Source: JANWZL01 sp041640815 (GTDB lineage Bacteria; Pseudomonadota; Gammaproteobacteria; Burkholderiales; Thiobacillaceae). Taken from it: a stretch of 40,855 nucleotides of DNA. The stretch covers positions 1 through 40,855 of the forward strand of contig JBEPZO010000018.1 of assembly GCA_041640815.1 (NCBI GenBank). Reading direction: 5' to 3'. Below are positions 8,017 to 16,084 of the stretch, piece by piece. Position 1 is the stretch's first letter. Each line of letters begins with the position of its first letter. The notes under the pieces are model-generated. The model was not told the DNA's origin, did no database searches, and saw only the letters and a list, made by a program, of their open reading frames with translations. The position numbers and the translations under genes are program-made.

Positions 8017-9113
8017 GCTTGCTTGACCGCATACCGCAACACATCCACGCGCTCGCCCCCTACCAGCCAGGCAAGCCGATAGACGAGGTGGCGCGCGAGC
8101 TGGGGCTTAACGCCTCTGACATCGTCAAGCTTGCCTCCAACGAAAACCCGCTCGGCATGAGTCCCTTGGCCAGGGCGGCGATGGCAGGCGTGACGGACTC
8201 GCTCGCCCGCTACCCCGATGGCAGCGGGCATGGCCTGAAGGTGGCGCTCGCGCGCCGATTGGGGGTGAGCACGGCGCAGATCGTGCTCGGCAACGGCTCC
8301 AACGACGTGCTCGAGCTGGCCGCGCGGTTGTTTTTGGGCCCACAGACCTCGGCCATCTACGCCCAGCATGCCTTCGCCGTCTACGCCATCGCCACCCAGG
8401 CCTGTGGCGCGGTCGGCATCGAGGTGCCGGCCCGCGCCTATGGCCATGACCTCACGGCCATGGCGGCGGCCATCCGCGAGGACAGCCGCATCGTCTTCAT
8501 CGCCAATCCCAACAATCCCACCGGCACGCTGCTCACACCAGCGCAATTGCACGCCTTTTTGCGCCGAGTGCCGGCCGATGTCGCCGTCGTCTTGGACGAG
8601 GCCTATTACGAATACCTGGACCCCGAGCGGCGCGCCCCCAGTGTGGCATGGCTTGACGAGTTCCCCAATCTGATCATCACCCGCACCTTTTCCAAGGCCT
8701 ACGGCCTTGCCGGCCTACGTGTAGGCTATGCGCTGGCACGCGCTGAAGTGGCGGAACTGATGAATCGGCTGCGTCAACCCTTCAACGTCAACAGCCTCGC
8801 CTTGGCCGCAGCCGAGGCCGCCCTTGACGACGCAGACTTCCTCGCGGCCAGCAAACGGCTCAATGACGCGGGACTGGCGCAGTTAGGCGAGGGATTCCAG
8901 CGCCTTGGGCTCGACTACATCCCCTCTTGCGGCAACTTCATCTGCGTGCGCGTCGGCGATGCCAGCCGGGTCTACCAGCAGTTGCTCAAGCGGGGGATCA
9001 TCGTGCGCCCCGTGGCCAACTATGGACTGCCCGAGCACCTGCGCGTATCGGTTGGCACCGAGGCGCAGAATGCCCGCCTGCTCGCCGCGCTCGCCGAGGT
9101 CTTAAGGCCGTGA
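8013..9113 (+). CDS. hisC: Histidinol-phosphate / aromatic aminotransferase
   Basis: 366 aa. It is a class I/II PLP aminotransferase of the HisC family. The start ATG overlaps the pheA stop (ATGA), giving MSLLDRIPQHIHALAPYQPG. The PLP lysine is Lys228 in TRTFSKAYGLAGLRVGYA, with ANPNNPTG (164-171) and the aspartate of VVLDEAYYEYL as further cofactor contacts. Sitting between pheA and tyrA, it probably also, or mainly, transaminates phenylpyruvate or prephenate-derived keto acids, as HisC homologues in this position are thought to do. No other his genes are in the window. The choice between histidine and aromatic substrate cannot be settled from sequence. Confidence 0.93.
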   Translation: MSLLDRIPQHIHALAPYQPGKPIDEVARELGLNASDIVKLASNENPLGMSPLARAAMAGVTDSLARYPDGSGHGLKVALARRLGVSTAQIVLGNGSNDVLELAARLFLGPQTSAIYAQHAFAVYAIATQACGAVGIEVPARAYGHDLTAMAAAIREDSRIVFIANPNNPTGTLLTPAQLHAFLRRVPADVAVVLDEAYYEYLDPERRAPSVAWLDEFPNLIITRTFSKAYGLAGLRVGYALARAEVAELMNRLRQPFNVNSLALAAAEAALDDADFLAASKRLNDAGLAQLGEGFQRLGLDYIPSCGNFICVRVGDASRVYQQLLKRGIIVRPVANYGLPEHLRVSVGTEAQNARLLAALAEVLRP

Positions 9114-9964
9114 TCCGGCGCCTGGCCATCCTGGGAGTAGGGCTGATCGGCGGCTCGCTCGCCCTGGCGCTCAAGCGCGCAGGCATGGTCGAGACCGTGG
9201 TGGGCGCAGGCCGTGGCCGCGACAACCTTAAGCAGGCCATCGAGCGCGGCGTCATCGATGCCATCGCCGATACCCCAGAGTTGGCGGTTCAGGGTGCGGA
9301 CATGATCGTCCTGGCGGTGCCCGTCGGCGGCATGCCAGGGCTGATGCAACAGATCGCCCCGTGCTTGCCAGCGCATGCAGTGCTCACCGACGTGGGCAGT
9401 ACCAAGCAGGACGTGATCGCCGCCGCACGCCGTTTTCTCGCGCCACACCTCAACCGGTTCGTCCCTGGTCATCCCATTGCCGGTGCCGAGACGAGCGGCG
9501 TGGCGGCCGCCCATGCCGATCTCTTTCGCGGCAAGGATGTCATCCTGACGCCGTTGACGGAAAACGATGCCGATGCCGTCGAGCGCGTTCAACAGCTGTG
9601 GCAGGGTTGCGGGGCGCGCGTGGCGTTGATGTCTGCTGCGCAACACGACCGCGTCTTTGCCGCCGTCAGCCACTTGCCCCACCTTGCCGCCTTCGCCCTC
9701 ATGGATGAGCTCGCCAGCCGCGAGCACGCCCCCCTGTATTTTCGCCATGCCGGCTCAGGTTTCCGCGATTTCACCCGCATCGCCGGCAGTCATCCCGAGA
9801 TGTGGCGGGATATCGCCCTGGCCAACCGCGAGGCCCTGGTGGCCGAGCTCGATGCCTACATCGAACGGCTGATAAAGCTGCGCGCTCTGGTGGCAACGTC
9901 CGACCGCGATGGGCTGATGCAGGCCTTCAGCCGGGCCAGCCGTGCCCGCCGGCAATGGCGTTAG
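9110..9964 (+). CDS. tyrA: Prephenate dehydrogenase
   Basis: 284 aa, using a GTG start that overlaps the hisC stop (GTGA). It oxidatively decarboxylates prephenate to 4-hydroxyphenylpyruvate, or arogenate to tyrosine in some family members. The dinucleotide-binding LAILGVGLIGGSLA is at residues 6-19, followed by VGSTKQDV, the catalytic histidine stretch VPGHPIAGAETSG, and AVSHLPHLAAFAL. No ACT domain is fused, so this is the short monofunctional form. The start is fixed by the N-terminal Rossmann strand and the overlap. It lies in the same transcript as pheA, hisC and aroA. Confidence 0.95.
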   Translation: MIRRLAILGVGLIGGSLALALKRAGMVETVVGAGRGRDNLKQAIERGVIDAIADTPELAVQGADMIVLAVPVGGMPGLMQQIAPCLPAHAVLTDVGSTKQDVIAAARRFLAPHLNRFVPGHPIAGAETSGVAAAHADLFRGKDVILTPLTENDADAVERVQQLWQGCGARVALMSAAQHDRVFAAVSHLPHLAAFALMDELASREHAPLYFRHAGSGFRDFTRIAGSHPEMWRDIALANREALVAELDAYIERLIKLRALVATSDRDGLMQAFSRASRARRQWR

Positions 9965-9986
9965 CAAAGGCCAAGGTCATAGGATT

Positions 9987-11285
9987 ATGGAATATCTCGA
10001 TTTGCCCGCCGCCAGAGGCGCCCGTGGTCGTATTCGGCTGCCGGGCTCGAAGAGCATCTCCAACCGCATCTTGCTGCTCTCCGCCTTGGCCCGGGGCGTC
10101 ACCGAGGTCGAGTCCCTGCTCGAATCCGACGACACCCAGGTCATGTTGGAGGCCTTGCGCAAGCTCGGCGTACCTTGGACGCGCTATCCGAACGGCGACT
10201 GCCGCGTCGAAGGCATCGGCGGCGCATTTCCGGTCAAGCAGGCGGCGCTCTTTCTGGGCAATGCCGGCACCGCCTTTCGCAGCCTGACCGCGGCCACGGC
10301 GCTGTCCGGCGGTCACTACACCCTAAGCGGCGTGGCACGCATGCACGAGCGACCGATCGGCGACCTGGTCGATGCCTTGCGGCAACTGGGGGCCCAAATC
10401 CGCTATCTCGGCAAGACCGGCTATCCGCCCCTGGAGATCGCGCCGCCGCTGCTGCCCCCGGGCGATGCGCCGCTGACGGTCAGCGTCAAGGGCAGTGTCT
10501 CCAGCCAATACCTGACAGGGCTGCTGCTCTCCGCACCACTGCTCGCGCGCCCCGTGACGCTGCGGGTGGAGGGCGAACTGATCTCCAAGCCCTATGTGGA
10601 GATCACCCTCAACCTCATGCGCCGCTTCGGCATCGAGGTGGCGCGGCAAGACTGGACCGCCTTCTCTGTGCCTGCCGCCGCTTATGCGAGCCCCGGCCGT
10701 ATCCGTGTCGAGGGCGACGCCTCATCCGCCTCCTATTTTCTCGCCGCCGGCGCCATCGGCGGCGGTCCGGTGCGCGTCGAGGGGACCGGGCAGGATAGCA
10801 TCCAGGGCGACGTCCGTTTCGCCGAGGTCCTCACGGCCATGGGTGCGCGCATCGTCATGGGCGCCGACTGGATCGAGGCCTGCGCGCCAGCGCAGGGCCG
10901 GCTCAAGGCGATCGACCTCGATTGCAACCCCATCCCCGATGCCGCCATGACCCTCGCCGTGACCGCCCTGTTCGCCGAGGGGACGACTCTGCTCAGGAAC
11001 ATCGCCAGCTGGCGGGTGAAAGAAACCGATCGCATCGCCGCCATGGCCACCGAGCTGCGAAAACTGGGCGCCAAAGTAGAGGAGGGTCCCGACTACCTAC
11101 GCATCGAGCCGCCTGCCAGCCTCACCCCCGACGTCGGCATCGACACCTATGACGACCACCGCATGGCGATGTGTTTCTCCCTCGTCTGCCTCGGTGGGGT
11201 GGCGGTCCGCATCAACGACCCGGCCTGCGTCAACAAGACCTTCCCTGGCTATTGGGAGGCCTTCACACAGATCCTTACGCGCTAA
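9987..11285 (+). CDS. aroA: 3-phosphoshikimate 1-carboxyvinyltransferase (EPSP synthase)
   Basis: 432 aa, normal for bacterial AroA. It joins shikimate-3-phosphate to phosphoenolpyruvate in the shikimate pathway. The ATG at 9987 gives MEYLDLPAARGARGRIRLPG. Class I landmarks are LPGSKSISNR (18-27), LGNAGTAFRSLTAA (90-103), KGSVSSQYLTGLLL, the catalytic aspartate in CNPIPDAAMT, and KETDRI. One oddity is Ser99 in AGTAFRSLTA, where class I enzymes usually have Pro (Pro101 in enteric bacteria), a position linked to glyphosate tolerance. It ends 4 bp before cmk. Confidence 0.97.
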   Translation: MEYLDLPAARGARGRIRLPGSKSISNRILLLSALARGVTEVESLLESDDTQVMLEALRKLGVPWTRYPNGDCRVEGIGGAFPVKQAALFLGNAGTAFRSLTAATALSGGHYTLSGVARMHERPIGDLVDALRQLGAQIRYLGKTGYPPLEIAPPLLPPGDAPLTVSVKGSVSSQYLTGLLLSAPLLARPVTLRVEGELISKPYVEITLNLMRRFGIEVARQDWTAFSVPAAAYASPGRIRVEGDASSASYFLAAGAIGGGPVRVEGTGQDSIQGDVRFAEVLTAMGARIVMGADWIEACAPAQGRLKAIDLDCNPIPDAAMTLAVTALFAEGTTLLRNIASWRVKETDRIAAMATELRKLGAKVEEGPDYLRIEPPASLTPDVGIDTYDDHRMAMCFSLVCLGGVAVRINDPACVNKTFPGYWEAFTQILTR

Positions 11286-11289
11286 CGCC

Positions 11290-11985
11290 ATGGACAGTTC
11301 CGCACCCCTCACCGACAACGCTGCCCAGGACGTACCCGTCATCGCCATCGACGGCCCCTCCGCCTCCGGCAAGGGCACGGTCGCGGCCCTGGTGGCCAAG
11401 GCGCTAGGGTTTCACTATCTGGATAGCGGCGCCATCTATCGCGCCCTTGCTCACGCTGCACTCAGCCGCGGCGTGCCCTTGGATGACGAGGCGGCGTTGA
11501 TCCGGCTCGCGCAGACGATTGACCTGCGCATCGACGGCGGCGAGGTCTATGTCGATGGCCTTGCGCTGGGCGATCGCCTGCGCAGCGAGGAGACCGGACG
11601 AGCAGCCTCCCAGATTGCCATCCTGCCTCGGCTGCGCATGCAGTTACTCGCCCTACAACGCGCCTTCCGGCAGCCGCCCGGCCTGGTCACCGACGGGCGC
11701 GACATGGGCTCGGTGGTCTTCCCCGACGCGCAGCTTAAGGTCTTTCTTACCGCCAGTGTCGAAGAACGCGCGCGAAGACGCTATAACCAGTTGATCGAAA
11801 AAGGTTTACATGCTAACCTTCAGCAGATTCTGCAGGATTTGCGGGAGCGCGATGCGCGCGATGCCGCGCGTATCGCGGCGCCGATGCAGAAGACGGCGGA
11901 CGCCAAGCTGCTCGACACCACGGGCATGACCATCGATGAAGCAGTGCGAGCGGTCTTGTCTTGGTTCGATCAGCTTCAGTCCTAA
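11290..11985 (+). CDS. cmk: Cytidylate kinase
   Basis: 231 aa. It phosphorylates CMP/dCMP with ATP. The frame is open upstream into aroA, but the ATG at 11290, 4 bp after the aroA stop, is the right start. The P-loop IDGPSASGKGT occupies residues 20-30. Further family stretches are YLDSGAIYRALA, the CMP-binding DGRDMGSVVFPDA, and the RARRRYNQL lid. Its place between aroA and rpsA is the standard proteobacterial order. A terminator-like hairpin follows 6 bp after the stop and probably trims read-through into rpsA. Confidence 0.96.
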   Translation: MDSSAPLTDNAAQDVPVIAIDGPSASGKGTVAALVAKALGFHYLDSGAIYRALAHAALSRGVPLDDEAALIRLAQTIDLRIDGGEVYVDGLALGDRLRSEETGRAASQIAILPRLRMQLLALQRAFRQPPGLVTDGRDMGSVVFPDAQLKVFLTASVEERARRRYNQLIEKGLHANLQQILQDLRERDARDAARIAAPMQKTADAKLLDTTGMTIDEAVRAVLSWFDQLQS

Positions 11986-11991
11986 CGAGCT

Positions 11992-12026
11992 CCGAAGGAT
12001 CGGCAAGCCCATGCCTTCGGTTTTTT
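11992..12026 (+). terminator. Rho-independent terminator or attenuator between cmk and rpsA
   Basis: CCGAAGG (11992-11998) pairs with CCTTCGG (12014-12020), with an inner GGC-AA-GCC stem in the 15-nt loop, and six Ts follow (TTTTTTGTTTT). This is a classic intrinsic terminator form. It lies only about 50 bp before the rpsA start, so either rpsA has its own promoter after it or it acts as an attenuator. Confidence 0.7.
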
Positions 12027-12076
12027 GTTTTAACTACCGAGTCAAGCCCTAGCCGGTTACAAAATTAGGTTTTTTC

Positions 12077-13792
12077 ATGTCAACTGCTACTGCAACCCCA
12101 AATTCCAGCCAAGAAGAGAGTTTTGCCACCTTGTTTGAAGAGAGTGTCGCGCGTCAGGAGATGCGCCTCGGTGAGGTGATCACTGCTGAAGTGGTGGCTA
12201 TCGACGAAAATTACGTTACCGTCAACGCCGGCCTTAAGTCCGAGAGCCTAATCCCGATCGAAGAGTTCTTGAATGATCGCGGCGAGCTCGAAGTCAAGGT
12301 GGGGGATTTTGTGCCGGTGGCCATCGAAGCGCTCGAGGACGGCTATGGTACTACCCGGCTGTCGCGTGATCGTGCCCGCCGGCTGGCCGCCTGGCTCGAC
12401 CTGGAAGCGGCCATGGCCGAGGGCAGGGTGGTCAAAGGGGTGATTCAAGGCAAGGTCAAGGGCGGGCTCACGGTGATGTGCAACGGCATCCGCGCCTTTC
12501 TGCCTGGCTCGCTAGTGGACATCCGACCAGTGAAGGACACCACGCCATACGAGGGCAAGGAGGCTGAATTCAAGGTCATCAAGCTCGATCGCAGGCGTAA
12601 CAACGTCGTCGTCTCGCGCAAAGCTGTGCTCGAGGCCAGCATGGGCGCCGAGCGCGAGGCGCTGCTGGCAAGCCTGAAGGAAGGCGCCATCGTCAAGGGT
12701 GTCGTCAAGAACATCACCGACTACGGGGCTTTTGTCGATTTAGGCGGTATCGACGGTCTGTTGCACATCACCGATCTCGCTTGGCGCCGGGTGAAGCATC
12801 CGAGCGAGGTGCTGAACGTCGGCGATGAGGTCACGGCGGTGGTGCTTAAGTACGACCAAGAAAAAAACCGCGTTTCGCTAGGGCTCAAGCAACTGGGCGA
12901 GGATCCCTGGGTGGGTATCGCGCGGCGCTATCCGCCTGGCACGCGCCTGTTCGGCAAGGTCGCCAACCTGACCGACTACGGCGCCTTCGTCGAGATCGAG
13001 CCAGGCATCGAGGGTCTGGTCCATGTCTCCGAGATGGATTGGACCAACAAGAACGTCAATCCTGCCAAGGTCGTCACCCTGGGCGAGGAAGTCGAGGTCA
13101 TGATTCTGGAGATCGACGAGGAACGGCGTCGCATCTCGTTGGGCATGAAGCAGTGCAAGCCCAACCCGTGGGAAGACTTCGCGATGAATTACAAGAAGGG
13201 CGACAAAGTGACCGGCCAGATCAAGTCGATCACCGATTTCGGCATCTTCATCGGCCTGCCGGGCGGCATCGACGGCCTCGTGCACCTATCCGACCTGTCC
13301 TGGAGCAAGCCTGGCGAGGAAGCGCTGCGCGACTTCAAGAAGGGTGACGAGGTTGACGCAGTGGTGTTGGCAATCGATGTTGAGAAAGAGCGCATTTCCC
13401 TCGGTATCAAGCAGCTAGAAAGCGATCCATTTGTCAGTTTCGTCGCCGCCCATGAAAAGGGCAGCCTAGTGACCGGCACGGTGAAATCCCTCGATGCCAA
13501 GGGCGCCGTGATCGAACTCAGCGATGGCGTCGATGGTTATCTGCGGGCCTCCGAGGTCTCTCGCGATCGCGTCGAAGACATTCGCACCTACCTCAAGGAG
13601 GGGGACAAGGTCGAGGCGATGATCATCAACATCGACCGCAAGAATCGACAGATCAACCTCTCCATCAAGGCCAAGGAGGCGGCGGAACAGGCGAGCGCAC
13701 TGCAGAAAATGGCAGCCGAGCAGTCCACCGGCACCACCAATCTGGGTGCGCTGTTGAAGGCCAAGCTCGACAACAAGAACGCCGAGTCCTGA
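12077..13792 (+). CDS. rpsA: 30S ribosomal protein S1
   Basis: 571 aa, close to the standard enterobacterial length. Six S1 RNA-binding domains follow one another; the strongest repeats are VKNITDYGAFVDLGGIDGLL, VANLTDYGAFVEIEPGIEGL and IKSITDFGIFIGLPGGIDGL, each followed by the (V/I)SLG(L/M/I)KQ tail. The two N-terminal domains are divergent, as normal, because they bind the ribosome. S1 lets the ribosome load on weakly structured or SD-poor mRNAs. Its own leader has only a short AGG (12067-12069) before a U-rich stretch, fitting the known non-canonical, self-regulated initiation of rpsA. It lies between cmk and ihfB in the conserved order. Confidence 0.98.
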   Translation: MSTATATPNSSQEESFATLFEESVARQEMRLGEVITAEVVAIDENYVTVNAGLKSESLIPIEEFLNDRGELEVKVGDFVPVAIEALEDGYGTTRLSRDRARRLAAWLDLEAAMAEGRVVKGVIQGKVKGGLTVMCNGIRAFLPGSLVDIRPVKDTTPYEGKEAEFKVIKLDRRRNNVVVSRKAVLEASMGAEREALLASLKEGAIVKGVVKNITDYGAFVDLGGIDGLLHITDLAWRRVKHPSEVLNVGDEVTAVVLKYDQEKNRVSLGLKQLGEDPWVGIARRYPPGTRLFGKVANLTDYGAFVEIEPGIEGLVHVSEMDWTNKNVNPAKVVTLGEEVEVMILEIDEERRRISLGMKQCKPNPWEDFAMNYKKGDKVTGQIKSITDFGIFIGLPGGIDGLVHLSDLSWSKPGEEALRDFKKGDEVDAVVLAIDVEKERISLGIKQLESDPFVSFVAAHEKGSLVTGTVKSLDAKGAVIELSDGVDGYLRASEVSRDRVEDIRTYLKEGDKVEAMIINIDRKNRQINLSIKAKEAAEQASALQKMAAEQSTGTTNLGALLKAKLDNKNAES

Positions 13793-13805
13793 CCTGGTTT
13801 GGGCG

Positions 13806-14096
13806 ATGACCAAGTCGGAACTAATCGCCCGGCTGGCGGCGCGCCATCCACACCTGTTAGCGGCGGACGCTGAGTTGGCGGTCAAGACCATTCTGGATGC
13901 CATGACCCAAAGCTTGGTGGAGGGCAAGCGCATCGAGATCCGTGGCTTCGGTAGTTTCAGCCTGAATTACCGGCCACCGCGTATAGGACGCAACCCCAAA
14001 ACTGGCGAAAAGGTTTATATTGCGGGTAAATACGTGCCTCATTTCAAGGCTGGCAAGGAGCTGCGTGACCGCGTCGACGGCAAGGCATCGAACTAA
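13806..14096 (+). CDS. ihfB: Integration host factor subunit beta
   Basis: 96 aa. This is a DNA-bending nucleoid protein that works as a heterodimer with IhfA. The DNABII signature is clear: EIRGFGSFSLNYRPPRIGRN at 44-63, with Pro64 of RNPKTGEKV at the tip of the beta arm that intercalates into DNA, and VPHFKAGKELRDRV at the end. The N-terminal MTKSELIARLA is typical of IhfB rather than HU. It begins 13 bp after rpsA and is the usual third member of cmk-rpsA-ihfB. In many relatives a small lapA gene follows; none is seen here. Confidence 0.96.
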   Translation: MTKSELIARLAARHPHLLAADAELAVKTILDAMTQSLVEGKRIEIRGFGSFSLNYRPPRIGRNPKTGEKVYIAGKYVPHFKAGKELRDRVDGKASN

Positions 14097-14174
14097 CCGC
14101 CCTGTCGTTAGTGGATCTTTTGACGCCCTAGTCCAGTGGCGGCCTGAATTGGCAGTTACCTCGCTTCCCGTGCT

Positions 14175-14214
14175 CTCACCACCCGATTGCTCCTCTACGG
14201 GACTGGGTGGCGAG
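14175..14214 (+). promoter_or_regulatory. Hairpin directly before lapB
   Basis: CTCACCACCC (14175-14184) pairs with GGGTGGCGAG (14205-14214) with one mismatch across a 20-nt loop. The lapB ATG is at 14218, and the only GG-rich ribosome-site candidate is in the 3' arm. No T-run follows. This may limit lapB translation; only the inverted repeat itself is directly seen. Confidence 0.4.
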
Positions 14215-14217
14215 TAG

Positions 14218-15378
14218 ATGGAACTTGAGACCTGGCATCTTCTCGTCCTGCCCTTGTTCTTTAGCTTGGGCTGGATAGCGGCGCGCATCGACATCCGCCA
14301 TGTCATACGCGAATCGCGGGCGGTACCGGCGGCCTATTTCAAGGGGCTCAACTACCTCCTTGATGAGCAGCCGGACAAAGCCATTGAGGCCTTCGTCGAG
14401 GTCACGCGGCACGATCCAGATACCCTTGAGCTGCACTATGCCCTAGGGGCGCTCTTTCGCCGGCGTGGTGAGTGGGATCGTGCTATTCGCATCCACCAAA
14501 ACCTGGTCGATCGCAGCGACCTCGACCATCAGCAGCGCCTGAAGGCGCAGTTCGAGCTGGGGCAAGACTTTTTCAAGGCAGGCCTGCTCGACCGTGCCGA
14601 AGCCATCTTTCAAGCTCTACTGACGAGCAGTCATGCCATAGAGGCACAGAGTCGACTCCTAGACATCTACGTCCTGGAGAAAGACTGGGGCAAAGCAATC
14701 GACACAGCTCGCCAGCTGGAAAAGTTAGGCTGCCCCTCGCGGCAGACGGAAATCGCCCACTACTACTGCGAGCGCGCCTTGGATGCCCTGCAGCGCAACG
14801 ATACGGCCAGCGCCGAGCTCGAGCTCGAGCGCGCGCGCACCGCCAACCGTAAATCCGCTCGCGCCATCCAGTTGCTGGGCGATCTTAGGCTGCAGCAGGG
14901 CCGGCCCGAGGCGGCCATCGCCGCTTGGCGGGAGCTGGAGTCGGTCAATCCTACCTACCTGCCCCTCGTCGCCGAGCGTCTCTACCGCGCCTATCAGCGC
15001 CTCGGCCACGCGCACGAGGGGGTAGCACTGCTGAAGTCTTACCTCGCGCGCCAGCCGAGCGCCGATCTCTTCCATAGCCTTTTTCTGGCGCTGCAGGAGG
15101 CGGAGGGCTGGGAGGCGGCGGCGCGCCTGGCGGCAGAGGAACTGCGGCGCAACCCCAGCCTGCGCATCCTCGATGACTATCTCCAGGCACGTAACGCCGC
15201 GCCGGGCGATGCCGACCTCGAGACCCGCCTAGCCCAGGACCTGATCCACAAGCACGCCAGCCGGATGGCCTATTATCAGTGCCGGGAATGCGGCTTCAAG
15301 GCACGCCAGTTCTTCTGGCAGTGCCCGGCCTGCGCTCGCTGGGAGAGCATCCCGCCGGAGCGGATCGATTATGACTGA
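14218..15378 (+). CDS. lapB: Lipopolysaccharide assembly protein B (tetratricopeptide repeat protein with rubredoxin-like end)
   Basis: 386 aa. LapB (YciM) is an inner-membrane protein that adjusts LPS synthesis, in enteric bacteria by promoting FtsH cleavage of LpxC. One N-terminal membrane segment (about 5-22, HLLVLPLFFSLGWIAA) precedes a long TPR array (about 35-330; for example LHYALGALFRRRGEWDRAIR). The C-terminal rubredoxin-type metal knuckles have Cys355 and Cys358 (QCRECGF) and Cys369 and Cys372 (QCPACARW). This order is diagnostic. The usual partner gene lapA is missing upstream. It overlaps pyrF by 8 bp. Confidence 0.95.
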   Translation: MELETWHLLVLPLFFSLGWIAARIDIRHVIRESRAVPAAYFKGLNYLLDEQPDKAIEAFVEVTRHDPDTLELHYALGALFRRRGEWDRAIRIHQNLVDRSDLDHQQRLKAQFELGQDFFKAGLLDRAEAIFQALLTSSHAIEAQSRLLDIYVLEKDWGKAIDTARQLEKLGCPSRQTEIAHYYCERALDALQRNDTASAELELERARTANRKSARAIQLLGDLRLQQGRPEAAIAAWRELESVNPTYLPLVAERLYRAYQRLGHAHEGVALLKSYLARQPSADLFHSLFLALQEAEGWEAAARLAAEELRRNPSLRILDDYLQARNAAPGDADLETRLAQDLIHKHASRMAYYQCRECGFKARQFFWQCPACARWESIPPERIDYD

Positions 15379-16084
15379 GCCCCGCATCATCGTCGCCTTG
15401 GATTTTCCCGACGCCGCCGCGGCGCTTGCGCTCGTTGAGCGGCTAAAGCCGACACTGTGCCGGCTCAAGGTAGGCAAGGAATTGTTTATCGCCGCAGGTC
15501 CAAAGCTGGTGGCGCAGCTCATCGAGCGGGGCTATCAAGTCTTTCTCGACCTCAAGTTTCACGACATCCCCCATACCGTCGCCCAGGCCTGTAAGGCTGC
15601 CGCCCGGATGGGTGTTTGGATGCTTAACGTGCATGCGAGCGGGGGGCTTGCCATGATGCGCGCCGCCCGCACGGCCTTGGAAGGCGTGCAGCCGCGCCCG
15701 CACCTGATCGCGGTGACGGTGCTCACCAGCCTGGCGCGCCCCGACCTGGCCGAGATCGGCCTGGACGCAAGCCCAGAAGAGCAGGTCCTGCGCTTGGCGC
15801 GTCTGACCCAGGCGGCCGGTTTGGACGGGGTGGTCTGCTCTGGGTGGGAGGCGATGCGCCTGCGCCGTGAACTCGGCCAGGATTTCCTCCTCGTCACCCC
15901 GGGCATCCGCCCCGCCGGCAGCGCCACCGATGATCAGCAGCGCACCCTGACCCCCATCCAAGCCTTACGCGCCGGCGCCGATTATCTGGTCGTCGGCCGC
16001 CCTATCACCCGTGCCCCCGACCCTTTCGCGATGCTGCAAAGCTTGCATGATGAAATGACGACTTTTCTTGGAGAACGCGCATGA
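15371..16084 (+). CDS. pyrF: Orotidine 5'-phosphate decarboxylase
   Basis: 237 aa. It makes UMP from OMP, the last step of pyrimidine synthesis. Family residues include Asp11 (VALDFPD), Lys33 (RLKVGKE), and the catalytic Asp60-Lys62-Asp65 set in FLDLKFHDIPHTV. TPGIRP and the phosphate-gripping VVGRPITRA are near the C-terminus. The length fits the short group I enzymes. It starts inside the lapB end (8-bp overlap), a widely kept lapB-pyrF link, and overlaps the next gene by ATGA. Confidence 0.97.
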   Translation: MTEPRIIVALDFPDAAAALALVERLKPTLCRLKVGKELFIAAGPKLVAQLIERGYQVFLDLKFHDIPHTVAQACKAAARMGVWMLNVHASGGLAMMRAARTALEGVQPRPHLIAVTVLTSLARPDLAEIGLDASPEEQVLRLARLTQAAGLDGVVCSGWEAMRLRRELGQDFLLVTPGIRPAGSATDDQQRTLTPIQALRAGADYLVVGRPITRAPDPFAMLQSLHDEMTTFLGERA

